Shown: positions 34,898 to 44,400 of the stretch, in pieces
Layout: the number at the start of each line of letters is the position of its first letter
Numbering within the stretch: position 1 is the stretch's first letter
Assembly (NCBI RefSeq): GCF_047634355.1
Contig: NZ_JBLIAL010000004.1
Length of the DNA: 64,000 nucleotides
Direction: 5' to 3' (one strand)
Origin: Porticoccus sp002341315
GTDB taxonomy: Bacteria > Pseudomonadota > Gammaproteobacteria > Pseudomonadales > Porticoccaceae
Notes under the pieces: model-generated
What the model was told of the DNA's origin: nothing
The model's input: only the letters and a program-made list of their open reading frames with translations
The model's database searches: none
Position numbers and translations under genes: made by a program

Positions 34898-36796
34898 ATG
34901 GACAAACTAAAAATGCACTCGCCCAACCTGGCACAAGACAATATCGCTCGCATTCGTGATCTGTTCCCTGGCTGCGTGACAGAGGCCCAGGGCGACGACG
35001 GCCAGGTAAGGCTAGCGGTAGATTTTGATCAGCTCAAGCAGGAGTTATCTGAGTCCATCGTGGAAGGACCGCATGAGCGTTACCACCTCAACTGGCCAGG
35101 TAAGCGGGAGGCGCTGCTGACTGCCAATGCGCCTATCGCCAAGACCCTGCGCCCTTGTCGGGATGAGAGCGTAGATTTTGATACCACTAAAAATCTGTTC
35201 ATCGAAGGCGACAACCTAGAGGCCTTGAAGCTGCTTCAGGAAACCTACCTCGGCAAGGTCAGGATGATTTACATTGACCCGCCGTACAACACGGGGAATG
35301 ATTTCATCTATGAAGATGATTTTTCTGAAGATACAGGGGAGTTCTTGAAGCGATCCAATCAGAAAGATGAAGAAGGTAATCGACTGATCGCGAATACGGA
35401 GGCTAATGGGAGGTTTCACTCCGACTGGCTATCAATGTTGTATTCGAGACTCAAGCTTGCGAGAAACTTACTCTCCGATAATGGTTTTATTTTTATATCT
35501 ATTGATGACATTGAGTTGGCAAATATTGAAAAGTTATGTTGCGAGATTTTTGGAGAGACTAATCATATCGGAACGGTTTCCCGGCCGACCGGAACTCGCA
35601 TGGGTACTGGAAGTCGCGGAATTGCGCGAGAACTCGATTATATCTTGATATTTTCAAAGTCAACTGAATCTTTTTTAAATACATTGCCAATGAGCGATGA
35701 ACAGATGTCAATCTATAACGAGGAAGATGAGCGGGGAAGATATTTAACAAGGTCGTTGCGAAGAACTGGTGGAGAAAATAGGCGTGAGGATAGGCCAAGC
35801 ATGTTTTACCCCGTAATATCTCCAGACGGGGATGAAGTTTACCCTATAGCACCAGAAGGCTGGGAAAGTAGGTGGGTATGCGGAAAAGAAACCTACGAGA
35901 AATTGCTAAATAATGGGGACATTGTTTGGAAGCAGGTCAATAAGGAAGGGAGACTGGTTTGGCAAGTATATCAAAAGCATTATATGGGCGATGGAAGGGA
36001 GTCGTCTGATTTGTGGGTTAATATCGACGGAAATAAAAAAGCCACCAGAGAATTAAATTCAATATTTGATGGTGTGAAATTGTTCCATCACCCTAAGCCA
36101 ATAATGCTGATGAAACAAATTATTCAGTTAGGGACGTCCGCAAGTGGCAGTGAAATAATTTTAGATTTTTTTGCAGGTAGTTCTTCGTTAGCTGCGGCAA
36201 CACTAGAGCAGAATTCCAAAGATGGTGGAAACCGTAGTTTTGTTATGGTTCAGCTCCCCGAGCCCTGCGAAGAAAAGTCTGAGGCATTCAAGGCTGGCTA
36301 TAAAACCATCGCCGAAATCAGCAAGGAGCGTATCCGTAGAGTCGGCAACAAGATTCTTGAGGGTGAATGCCACGAGGGATGGAACAAGGACATCGGCTTC
36401 CGAGTTCTCAAAGTCGATTCGTCAAATATGGCCGATATCTATTACATGCCAGATGCCATCGACCAGACCCAAGTTGATGCCTTTGTCGACAATATCAAGC
36501 CGGACCGCAAACCCGAAGACCTGCTCTTCCAGGTGTTGCTGGATTGGGGCGTGGATCTGTCGCTGCCTATCCGCAAAGAAACCCTCCAGGGCAAGTCAGT
36601 ATTTTTTGTTGATGAAAACGCGCTGGTGGCCTGCTTTGATGCTGGTGTTAATGAAGAGTTGGTCAAGCAACTGGCCGGCTTCGAGCCGCTGCGTGCCGTT
36701 TTCCGTGACAACGGCTTTGTGTCTGACGCTGTTAAAATCAACGTCGAACAGATCTTCAAACAGATGTCTCCGGGCACCGACGTGAAGTCGATATAA
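34898..36796 (+). CDS. mod: Type III-style DNA adenine methyltransferase (Mod)
   Basis: A 632-residue beta-class amino-methyltransferase. Motif IV IDPPYNTGNDF lies near residue 127 and motif I ILDFFAGSSSLAAAT near 424; the order IV before I is that of type III Mod subunits. The region between (about 135-420) holds the target recognition domain. The C-terminal part resembles the Res-binding region of Mod proteins. Base composition changes within the gene: 35,300 to 36,240 is much richer in A and T than the ends, suggesting exchange of the recognition domain. AGAGGA precedes the ATG. It should methylate adenine in the site that Res cuts. Confidence 0.92.
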   Translation: MDKLKMHSPNLAQDNIARIRDLFPGCVTEAQGDDGQVRLAVDFDQLKQELSESIVEGPHERYHLNWPGKREALLTANAPIAKTLRPCRDESVDFDTTKNLFIEGDNLEALKLLQETYLGKVRMIYIDPPYNTGNDFIYEDDFSEDTGEFLKRSNQKDEEGNRLIANTEANGRFHSDWLSMLYSRLKLARNLLSDNGFIFISIDDIELANIEKLCCEIFGETNHIGTVSRPTGTRMGTGSRGIARELDYILIFSKSTESFLNTLPMSDEQMSIYNEEDERGRYLTRSLRRTGGENRREDRPSMFYPVISPDGDEVYPIAPEGWESRWVCGKETYEKLLNNGDIVWKQVNKEGRLVWQVYQKHYMGDGRESSDLWVNIDGNKKATRELNSIFDGVKLFHHPKPIMLMKQIIQLGTSASGSEIILDFFAGSSSLAAATLEQNSKDGGNRSFVMVQLPEPCEEKSEAFKAGYKTIAEISKERIRRVGNKILEGECHEGWNKDIGFRVLKVDSSNMADIYYMPDAIDQTQVDAFVDNIKPDRKPEDLLFQVLLDWGVDLSLPIRKETLQGKSVFFVDENALVACFDAGVNEELVKQLAGFEPLRAVFRDNGFVSDAVKINVEQIFKQMSPGTDVKSI

Positions 36797-36808
36797 GGGG
36801 TGCTTGGT

Positions 36809-36958
36809 ATGACAAATTTGACCGGATACAAATTTGCACGCACAACAGTGCGCCCGAAGGGATGGACACAGGGAGGTGTCCATGACAAAACGGCAGGACA
36901 ACCGTTTTGCACAGCCTCAGGCTGCCCGCAGGGTTGTGCACATGGAGGTGTGCAATGA
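36809..36958 (+). CDS. 49-residue Cys/Gly-rich small ORF between mod and res
   Basis: The frame begins MTNLTGYKFARTTVRPKGW and contains the Cys-rich FCTASGCPQGCAHGG near its end. AGGGG lies eight bases before the ATG, and its TGA overlaps the ATG of res (ATGA). Both features suggest translation and coupling to the restriction subunit. A second frame starting at 36882 overlaps it. The region also folds into several hairpins, so the ORF could be a by-product of a regulatory RNA structure. I recognise no family. Confidence 0.4.
   Translation: MTNLTGYKFARTTVRPKGWTQGGVHDKTAGQPFCTASGCPQGCAHGGVQ
36864..36954 (+). promoter_or_regulatory. Twin hairpins carrying Shine-Dalgarno sequences before res
   Basis: GGACAC/GTGTCC (36864-36881) has the loop AGGGAG and is followed directly by ATGA. 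TGCACA/TGTGCA (36937-36954) has the loop TGGAGG and is followed directly by the ATG of res. Between them are CAAAACGG/CCGTTTTG (36886-36909) and CAGCC/GGCTG (36912-36924). Two copies of a six-bp stem, six-base SD loop and adjoining start codon suggest control of res translation. Confidence 0.5.
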
Positions 36959-39900
36959 AACTAAAGTTCAAAGTCCAGCCCTATCAGACCAGCGCGGTTG
37001 AGTCCGTCGTCGATTGCTTTGCCGGTCAGGTTAACACCTCTGGCATTACGTATCGGATAGACCCAGGTCGGGTAGTCAAGGGCAAAACCATCGGCAGTAC
37101 AGTAGAGACCGATACGGGTTTTAAAAATGCCGATATCCAACTGACCGATACTCAACTCATCGAAAATATCCATGCCGTCCAGAGACGGCAGAATCTGCCG
37201 CTGTCAGACACGCTGGTGACCAGCGCAGGGTGCAAGGTTAACCTCGATATCGAAATGGAAACCGGCACCGGCAAGACCTACTGTTACATTAAGAGCATCT
37301 TTGAGATGAACAAGCGCTACGGTTGGAGCAAGTTCATCGTCGTGGTGCCTAGCATTGCCATCCGTGAAGGGGTGTTCAAGTCTCTGGATATTACCGCCGA
37401 ACATTTCACCGAAAGCTACGGTAAGAAGGCCCGCTTTTTTATATACAACTCGAAACAGCTACACCACCTAGAGAGTTTTTCCTCCGATGCTGGCATCAAC
37501 GTCATGGTCATCAATATCCAGGCGTTTAATGCCACGGGTAAGGATAACCGGCGTATCTACGATGAATTGGATGACTTCCAGTCACGCCGCCCAATCGATG
37601 TGATTAGCAGTAATCGACCCATCGTGATTCTGGATGAACCTCAGAAAATGGAAGGCAAAAAGACGCTGGATGCGCTTTCCAAGTTTAAGCCGTTGATGAT
37701 TCTGCGCTATTCCGCCACCCATAAAACCAACCACAATAAGATTCACCGCCTGGATGCGCTGGATGCGTATAACCAGAAGCTGGTGAAGAAGATTGCGGTG
37801 CGCGGTATTGCCGTGAAAGGCCTGGCCGGAACCAATGCCTACCTCTATCTGGAATCCATCGAAATTTCCAAGAAAGCCCCGGTCGCCCGCATTGAGATGG
37901 AAGTCCGCCAGGGCAACGGCATCAAACGCATCGTGAAGCGTTTGGAAAAAGGTAAGGACCTCTTTGTCGAGTCAAATGAGCTCGACGAGTATCGCGGTTT
38001 CGTTATCGCCCAAATCGACGCGAACAACGACACGGTTGAGTTTACCAATGGTCAGGTGCTGACGGCCGGGGATGCAACCGGTGATGTGACTGAAGCCACC
38101 ATGCGGAGAATTCAAATCCGCGAAGCCATCAGGGCGCATTTGGAAAAGGAGCAGCGGCTCTTTGCGCAGGGTATCAAAGTCCTTTCGCTGTTCTTTATCG
38201 ATGAAGTGGTCAAGTACCGGGACTACAGTCAGCCTGATGAACAGGGGGAGTATGGCCGAATCTTTGAAGAGGAATATGAGCAGCTCAAGGCCGAGTACCT
38301 GGGGGAGCTGGCGCTCGACAACGAGCACTACCGCAAATATCTGGCGCGGGATAAGGTCTCTAAAATCCACGAAGGCTACTTTTCTATTGATAAGAAATCT
38401 AAAAAGCTGGTTGATCCCAGTTTCAAAACCAGAGGGGAGGAAGCGGGGCTATCCGATGACGTGGACGCCTATGACCTGATCCTGAAGAAAAAAGAGCGCC
38501 TGCTTTCGTTTGAAGAGCCGGTCCGCTTTATCTTTTCGCATTCTGCTCTGCGGGAAGGCTGGGACAATCCCAACGTTTTCGTCATGTGCATGCTCAAGCA
38601 CAGTGATAACACAATCTCGCGCCGCCAGGAGGTCGGTCGCGGCCTGCGATTGTCCGTCAATCAGCATGGTGACCGTATGGACCACGCGGCCACGGTGCAT
38701 GACATTAACGTACTGACCGTCGTCGCCAGCGAGAGCTACAAGGATTTTGTAGCGAACTTGCAACGCGAGATCAGTGACGCTCTATCGGCACGGCCGCGAA
38801 AAGCCGACGAGGCCTATTTCACTGGTAAGGTTATCTCGACCGAAACCGGGTCGCTGGAGATTACCCCCGTCATGGCCAAGCAGATTTACAAATATCTGCT
38901 AAAAAACGACTACACGGACGACGCAGATCAGGTGGCCGAAGCCTATCATGCTGCGAAAGCCAGCGGCACTCTGGCCGCTTTGCCACCCGAGCTTGCGCCA
39001 CATGCCGAGCATATCTTCGGGTTAATCGATAGCGTATTCAGCGAATCTCAGTTGCCCGACGTCGGTGACGATCGCAAGCCCAAGACCAATCCACTGAACA
39101 CTAATTTCGAGAAGAGGGAGTTTAAAGAGCTCTGGAACCGTATAAACCAGAAAGCGGTATATCGTGTGGAGTTCGATTCTAAAGAGCTTGTTCGTAACAG
39201 CATTATGGCAATGGACAAAGAACTGAGGGTGACACCCCTGCAATACACCATTCAGGGTGGTGAGCAAGTCGGTCAAGTAACGCATGATCAGGTTAAGGCA
39301 GGGCAAGGATTTGAGATTCGTGAAACCGTTACGGAAGAGCACAAAGCTTCGATTCATTCCTCGGTTACCTACGATCTTCTGGGCAAGCTTGCAGAGAGCA
39401 CGCAGCTGACCCGCAAAACCATAGCCGAAATGTTGAGTGGCATTCAACCGGCTGTATTCAAGCAGTTCAGGCAGAATCCAGAACATTTTCTGGCAGAGGC
39501 AACTCGTCTTGTCAACGAGCAAAAGGCGACCATTATCATCGAGCGACTGACCTATGACGGAATCGCCGAGACGCACGATATAGACATCTTCACCGCCGGG
39601 CAGAGTAGCCAGGATTTCACCAAAGCCAGCGAGAAGCTCCGGAATCATATTTACGACTATGTGATCACCGACTCCAAAGTGGAAAGGGAGTTCGTGAAGG
39701 AGCTGGATACCAGCGCCGAGGTGGTGGTTTACGCAAAACTGCCCCGCGGATTTCTGATTCCCACTCCTGTCGGTGATTACAACCCGGACTGGGCCATTTC
39801 CTTCAAGGAAGGCTCGGTCAAGCACATTTATTTCGTGGCAGAGACCAAAGGCTCCATGTCCAGCATGGAACTGCGCGCCATCGAGCATACGAAAATTGAA

Positions 39901-40020
39901 TGTGCCCGCAAGTTCTTCGAGGAGATCAATCGCAAGATTGATCCAGAACATGTTAAGTATGACGTGGTGACAAGCTATGGAAAGCTGATGGAGATTGTTG
40001 GTATGGCGGCAATCAATTGA
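36955..40020 (+). CDS. res: Type III restriction endonuclease subunit (Res)
   Basis: A 1021-residue translocase-nuclease. Walker A METGTGKTYCYIKSIF near 100, DExx box VILDEPQKMEGKK near 226, LRYSATHKTNH near 254, and the SF2 motifs HSALREGWDNPNVF and QEVGRGLRLSV near 535-560 form the motor. The C-terminal nuclease is PD-(D/E)xK type: NPDWAISF near 943 and VAETKG near 962. I choose the ATG at 36955 (MKLKFKVQPYQTSA), because GGAGG is six bases upstream and the family begins with this segment; the frame is open 16 codons earlier. With Mod it should cleave DNA carrying unmethylated sites. Confidence 0.93.
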   Translation: MKLKFKVQPYQTSAVESVVDCFAGQVNTSGITYRIDPGRVVKGKTIGSTVETDTGFKNADIQLTDTQLIENIHAVQRRQNLPLSDTLVTSAGCKVNLDIEMETGTGKTYCYIKSIFEMNKRYGWSKFIVVVPSIAIREGVFKSLDITAEHFTESYGKKARFFIYNSKQLHHLESFSSDAGINVMVINIQAFNATGKDNRRIYDELDDFQSRRPIDVISSNRPIVILDEPQKMEGKKTLDALSKFKPLMILRYSATHKTNHNKIHRLDALDAYNQKLVKKIAVRGIAVKGLAGTNAYLYLESIEISKKAPVARIEMEVRQGNGIKRIVKRLEKGKDLFVESNELDEYRGFVIAQIDANNDTVEFTNGQVLTAGDATGDVTEATMRRIQIREAIRAHLEKEQRLFAQGIKVLSLFFIDEVVKYRDYSQPDEQGEYGRIFEEEYEQLKAEYLGELALDNEHYRKYLARDKVSKIHEGYFSIDKKSKKLVDPSFKTRGEEAGLSDDVDAYDLILKKKERLLSFEEPVRFIFSHSALREGWDNPNVFVMCMLKHSDNTISRRQEVGRGLRLSVNQHGDRMDHAATVHDINVLTVVASESYKDFVANLQREISDALSARPRKADEAYFTGKVISTETGSLEITPVMAKQIYKYLLKNDYTDDADQVAEAYHAAKASGTLAALPPELAPHAEHIFGLIDSVFSESQLPDVGDDRKPKTNPLNTNFEKREFKELWNRINQKAVYRVEFDSKELVRNSIMAMDKELRVTPLQYTIQGGEQVGQVTHDQVKAGQGFEIRETVTEEHKASIHSSVTYDLLGKLAESTQLTRKTIAEMLSGIQPAVFKQFRQNPEHFLAEATRLVNEQKATIIIERLTYDGIAETHDIDIFTAGQSSQDFTKASEKLRNHIYDYVITDSKVEREFVKELDTSAEVVVYAKLPRGFLIPTPVGDYNPDWAISFKEGSVKHIYFVAETKGSMSSMELRAIEHTKIECARKFFEEINRKIDPEHVKYDVVTSYGKLMEIVGMAAIN

Positions 40021-40042
40021 AAGCAATTATTGGTGGTTACAT

Positions 40043-40138
40043 ATGAAAGTTTCCCTGATTCCCGATGAGCGCATAGGTCAGGTTCACGCTGCAGAGAACA
40101 CATTGTTGTGTTCGGAGTGCTTCTGGATTGGCGTATAG
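40043..40138 (+). CDS. 31-residue ORF in the res/nuclease gap (weak)
   Basis: The frame reads MKVSLIPDERIGQVHAAENT and ends with CSECFWIGV. GGTGG lies seven bases before the ATG. It sits alone in the 163-bp gap before the metallophosphoesterase gene and could be a leader peptide or chance. No family is recognised. Confidence 0.2.
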   Translation: MKVSLIPDERIGQVHAAENTLLCSECFWIGV

Positions 40139-40183
40139 GACATTATTTAATAAATGGAATGCAGGACATAAGGAAAAGAGCTT

Positions 40184-41446
40184 GTGAAATTTATCCACGC
40201 AGCAGACATTCATCTCGACAGTGCTCTTCACGGATTAGAACGATACGAGGGCGCACCCGTAGAGGAAATCCGCAGTGCCACGCGCCGTGCTTTCGACAAC
40301 TTGATTGAGATGGCGATCGATGAGCAAGTGGCATTCGTGTTACTGGTCGGGGATCTGTATGACGGGGACTGGAAGGACTACAACACTGGCCTCTATTTTG
40401 TTGAGCGCATGGGAAGGCTACGCGACGCCAGTATCCGTGTCTTTATCGTGGCTGGCAACCATGACGCAGCCAGCCAGCTTACAAAGCACCTTCGCTTGCC
40501 TGACAACGTTACTCTATTTTCAACCAGAAAACCTGAGCGGGTTGTCCTGGACGACCTGGGTGTGAGCATTTGCGGGCAGGGTTTTGCAACACGGGCAGTC
40601 ACGGACGATATTTCACAAGGCTATCCGCAAGGTGATCCGCACCTCCTGAATATCGGCTTACTGCATACCTGTCTGGACGGTAAGCCAGGCCATGAGCCCT
40701 ATGCTCCTTGCACGGTTGATGGGCTGCGCTCCAAAGGATACCAGTATTGGGCATTGGGCCATGTGCATAAACGGGAGGAAGTTAGCCAAGCCCCGTGGAT
40801 TGTATTTCCGGGCAATATCCAGGGAAGGCATATTCGTGAGACAGGCCCAAAAGGCTGTACTTTGGTCACGGTGGATGGTGGAGAGATTGTGGCGGTAGAA
40901 CACCGCGACCTTGATGTGATGCGTTGGTCCATTTGCGAACTTGATGTTTCTGCTACAGAGACGGTCGATGACATCTATGAGCAAGTGCGTGAGGGGCTGC
41001 AGTTGGCATTGGATGCCGCTGAGGGGAGGCCAGTGGCTGTGCGCCTGGTTCTGTACGGGGCTTGCTCTGCACACCTGAAGTTGCATGCTGATCGTGAACA
41101 CTGGATTCAGGAGTATCGAGCCTTGGCAACCGGGCTCGGCGGTGCTGGCATTTGGTTAGAGAAAATTTCCATCAAGACGAGGCCCGCCATTTCCACGGAT
41201 GATGTACTTGAGCGTGATGATGCGTTGAGTGGCCTGCTACGTGCCATCCACGACATGGAACTGGATTCCTCGGTTCTGGACGAACTGGCAGATGAAATGT
41301 CCGTGCTTCGTCAGAAACTCCCCGCCGAACTGCTGACTGGCGATGACCCCTTTGATCCAGCTAATCCGGAATTCCTCAAAGAGACGCTGGAGGATATCAA
41401 GGAGCTTCTCGTCAACCGCTTGCTGACCACGGAGAACAGGTCATGA
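40184..41446 (+). CDS. SbcD/Mre11-like metallophosphoesterase nuclease
   Basis: A 420-residue DNA repair exonuclease-type protein. Metal-binding motifs are HAADIHLDSALHG near residue 8, LVGDLYDGDWKDY near 56, VAGNHDAASQL near 88, and the late HVHK motif in YWALGHVHKREE. The C-terminal third would contact the ATPase partner. The start is GTG with AAGGA nine bases upstream. The stop overlaps the start of the ATPase gene (ATGA), as in sbcD-sbcC and yhaO-yhaN pairs. The 163-bp gap from res suggests it may be a separate module in the island. Confidence 0.9.
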   Translation: MKFIHAADIHLDSALHGLERYEGAPVEEIRSATRRAFDNLIEMAIDEQVAFVLLVGDLYDGDWKDYNTGLYFVERMGRLRDASIRVFIVAGNHDAASQLTKHLRLPDNVTLFSTRKPERVVLDDLGVSICGQGFATRAVTDDISQGYPQGDPHLLNIGLLHTCLDGKPGHEPYAPCTVDGLRSKGYQYWALGHVHKREEVSQAPWIVFPGNIQGRHIRETGPKGCTLVTVDGGEIVAVEHRDLDVMRWSICELDVSATETVDDIYEQVREGLQLALDAAEGRPVAVRLVLYGACSAHLKLHADREHWIQEYRALATGLGGAGIWLEKISIKTRPAISTDDVLERDDALSGLLRAIHDMELDSSVLDELADEMSVLRQKLPAELLTGDDPFDPANPEFLKETLEDIKELLVNRLLTTENRS

Positions 41447-44400
41447 AGATTCGGACATTGAATCTGGCAGCATTCGGGCCTTTTACTGAGCGGGAGTTGG
41501 CGTTTAACGAGGTGGGGTTACATCTCGTCTATGGCCCTAACGAGGCGGGAAAGAGCTCGGCTCTGCGCGGTTTAAAGGCTCTGCTTTATGGTATCGATGA
41601 GCGTACGCTTGATAACTTCATTCACGCCAATGATAAACTCCGTATCTACGGTCAATTACAGAATAATGATGATCGTGAGCTCGCTTTCGGCCGGCGCAAA
41701 GGCCGGAAAAATACCTTGCTGTCACCCGATGGTGAAGCGCTTGATGAACAGGCACTGGCGCCGTTTCTCCAGGGCGTGACACCAGAACTCTTCGAATCGC
41801 TTTTCGGGATCGATCATCAGGCATTGGTGCAGGGTGGGAATGAGATCCTTGAGCAAAAAGGGGAGGTCGGTCAGGCACTGTTCTCCGCGTCGCTTGGTAG
41901 TCACGCACTGCACGCCGTACTTGGGGACCTAGATGATTCGGCGAAAAATCTTTTTCTACCCGCTGGTTCAAAGCCGCTGATCAACTCAGCCATTCGAACA
42001 CATTCGGATCTGAGGGCTGAGATTAGAAAGTGCTCGCTCTCGTCCAGAGAGTGGGATGAACATCGCCGTGCATTGGCACGTGCAGAGGAAGAGCTGAAGC
42101 GAATTCAGACTGAGCTGGCGGACAACCGGACGGAGATAAATCGTTTACAGCGCATCAAGCGCGTTTTACCGAAACTCTCAAAGCGACGCGAGCTTTTTCA
42201 GGAGTTGGAATCGCTGGGCGACGTTGTCATCCTTCACGATGATTTTTCTGGCCGTCGCCGGAAGGCAGTCAATGCGTTGGAGACCGCTCAAGCCATCGTG
42301 GACAAGGCAACCCCTCGTCTTGAAGGCTTACAACAACAACTTGCAGCGTTATCCACCAATGACGCCTTGCTGGAACAGGCAGAGAATATTGAAGATCTTC
42401 ACGCGCGCCTGGGTGGCCATCGAAAGGCACAGCAAGATCGACCGCATCTTGAAGCAGAAACCAAGCAATTATTGGCAGATGCCGAGTCAATACTTAAAGA
42501 GAATCGCCCTGATTTCGAATTCAAGGATATTGAGCAATTACGTCCCGTAGTGGTAAAGCGGCAGCCTATTGCCAATTTGGGCAATAAAGAAGTCGTCCTG
42601 AATGCTCGGGCAGAACAGGCCGAGACCAGTCTGCGCGAGACAGAAAAGCGCCTGCAGGCCGCCCGCAAGGAACGTGACGAAATCGCCGAATCAGGTTCTA
42701 CGGATGCACTGCACCGGGCAATAACCGCCGCCAGGAAGCAAGGGGCGTTGGACGCATCGATCCAGTCCACTCAGAGTCAACTCGCAGGCCAGCAAGCAGA
42801 ATGTGTTGCCGACCTTTCAAGACTCACGCTTTGGCAAGGTGAGCTGGATGAAATGGCTCGCTTGGCGTTACCAAACCGGGAAAGCATCCATCAATTTGAA
42901 GAGAGCTACGCTGATCTCTCAAAACGTATTCAACGGCTTGAAGAAAAAAAGGACGAGCTAATCGATGCTTTGCAGGATACATCGCAGAGGCTCGATGAAA
43001 TCGAGCGAGTCGGGGAGGTGCCGACGGAGGTTGCTCTCAAACAAGCTCGATCAGAACGAGATACGGTCTGGCAGTTGCTGCGTCGCCAGTGGATAGGTAG
43101 TGAAGACGTATCAGTCGAAGCGAGTGAATACCAGAGTGAAGGCACATTGCCTGATGCCTTCGAAAATCGCCTTGCAAGCGCCGATGAAGTGTCCGATCGG
43201 CTGCGCCGTGAAGCAGACCGGGTTCATGCGCTGGCAAGCCTTCAGGCCAAGCAGGAGGGAGGGCAACAGCAAGCTCAGAAGTTAGCCGAGCAGCTTGAGG
43301 CAACAAGCGCTGAAAAAGCTCAACTGGATTCGGATTGGCAAGAATTGTGGGCACCCTGTGAAATTGATCCACGCACTCCGCGAGAGATGAGAGCCTGGCT
43401 GGATGCCTTTGAAAAACTTCGTGATCAAGTGGTGCAGCTTAACCTGTTGCGCCAAAAAGAGACTGAGCTAGAGCAGAATCGTAGCACGCATCTCCAGAGA
43501 CTTAATGCACAACTGATTCAACTGGAAAGCGCGGCGTCCTCATCAAAAGAGCTTGAGATCGTACTCCTGGAATGCGAGGCGTTAGCCGGTCAGTTTGATG
43601 AAGCCAAACGCAAACGGGATTCATTGAGTAAGGAAGTTAAGGATCGGGAATCTGACGTTGAATCATTGAATGAAGAGCATCGATTGGCAGCGCAGGCTCT
43701 CGAAGCATGGCAGGCACAGTGGGCAGCGCAGATGCAGAGTATTGGTTTGCGAAGCGAGACATCACCATCGGAGGTTGATGATTTCTTTGAAAATCTCAGA
43801 GCATTGTTTTCGAAACTGGGGGAAGTGGAGAAATTGCGGATAAGGATCGGTGCCATCGACGATGATGCAGCCGCATTCCGAGCCCAGGTGGAGGCTATAG
43901 TAGTCACTATTGCCCCCGAAATGGGTGAGTTGCCAGCCGATGATGCGGTTGTGCGCCTCAACGCACTACTCTCTGAAAACCGGTCAAGGCAAACAAAGCG
44001 GCAACAGATTGAAGAACAGATCGAACAGGCAACGCAGGAGATACAGGATTCGAACGCTTCCATTCAGACGATGACAGATCGCCTGGATGTGTTATGTGTG
44101 GAAGCAGAATGTGATGGCCATTCCCAACTTGAGGCGGCGGAACGTCAGTCCGCTGATTATCTTCGAATCAAGGGTGCCATTGATTCGATAGAGCAGGAGA
44201 TCCTGGATACAGGTGAGGGCAGTACCATTGCGGAGTTGGAGGCACAAGCGGAGGGCATTGATCCAGATAGTTTACCGGGACGAATCACAGAATTGAACAA
44301 TAAGATCGAGGATGAGCTCGAGCCCAAGCGTACTGCACTTGCAGAGGCGAAAGGGCGTGAGGAAAAAGAATTAGAACTTATGGACGGCAGTGATCAAGCA

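Noticed and set aside
36864..36954. CRISPR-like array between mod and res
   Set aside because: Only two imperfect units with different sequences are present, with no spacers; they are better read as translational hairpins.
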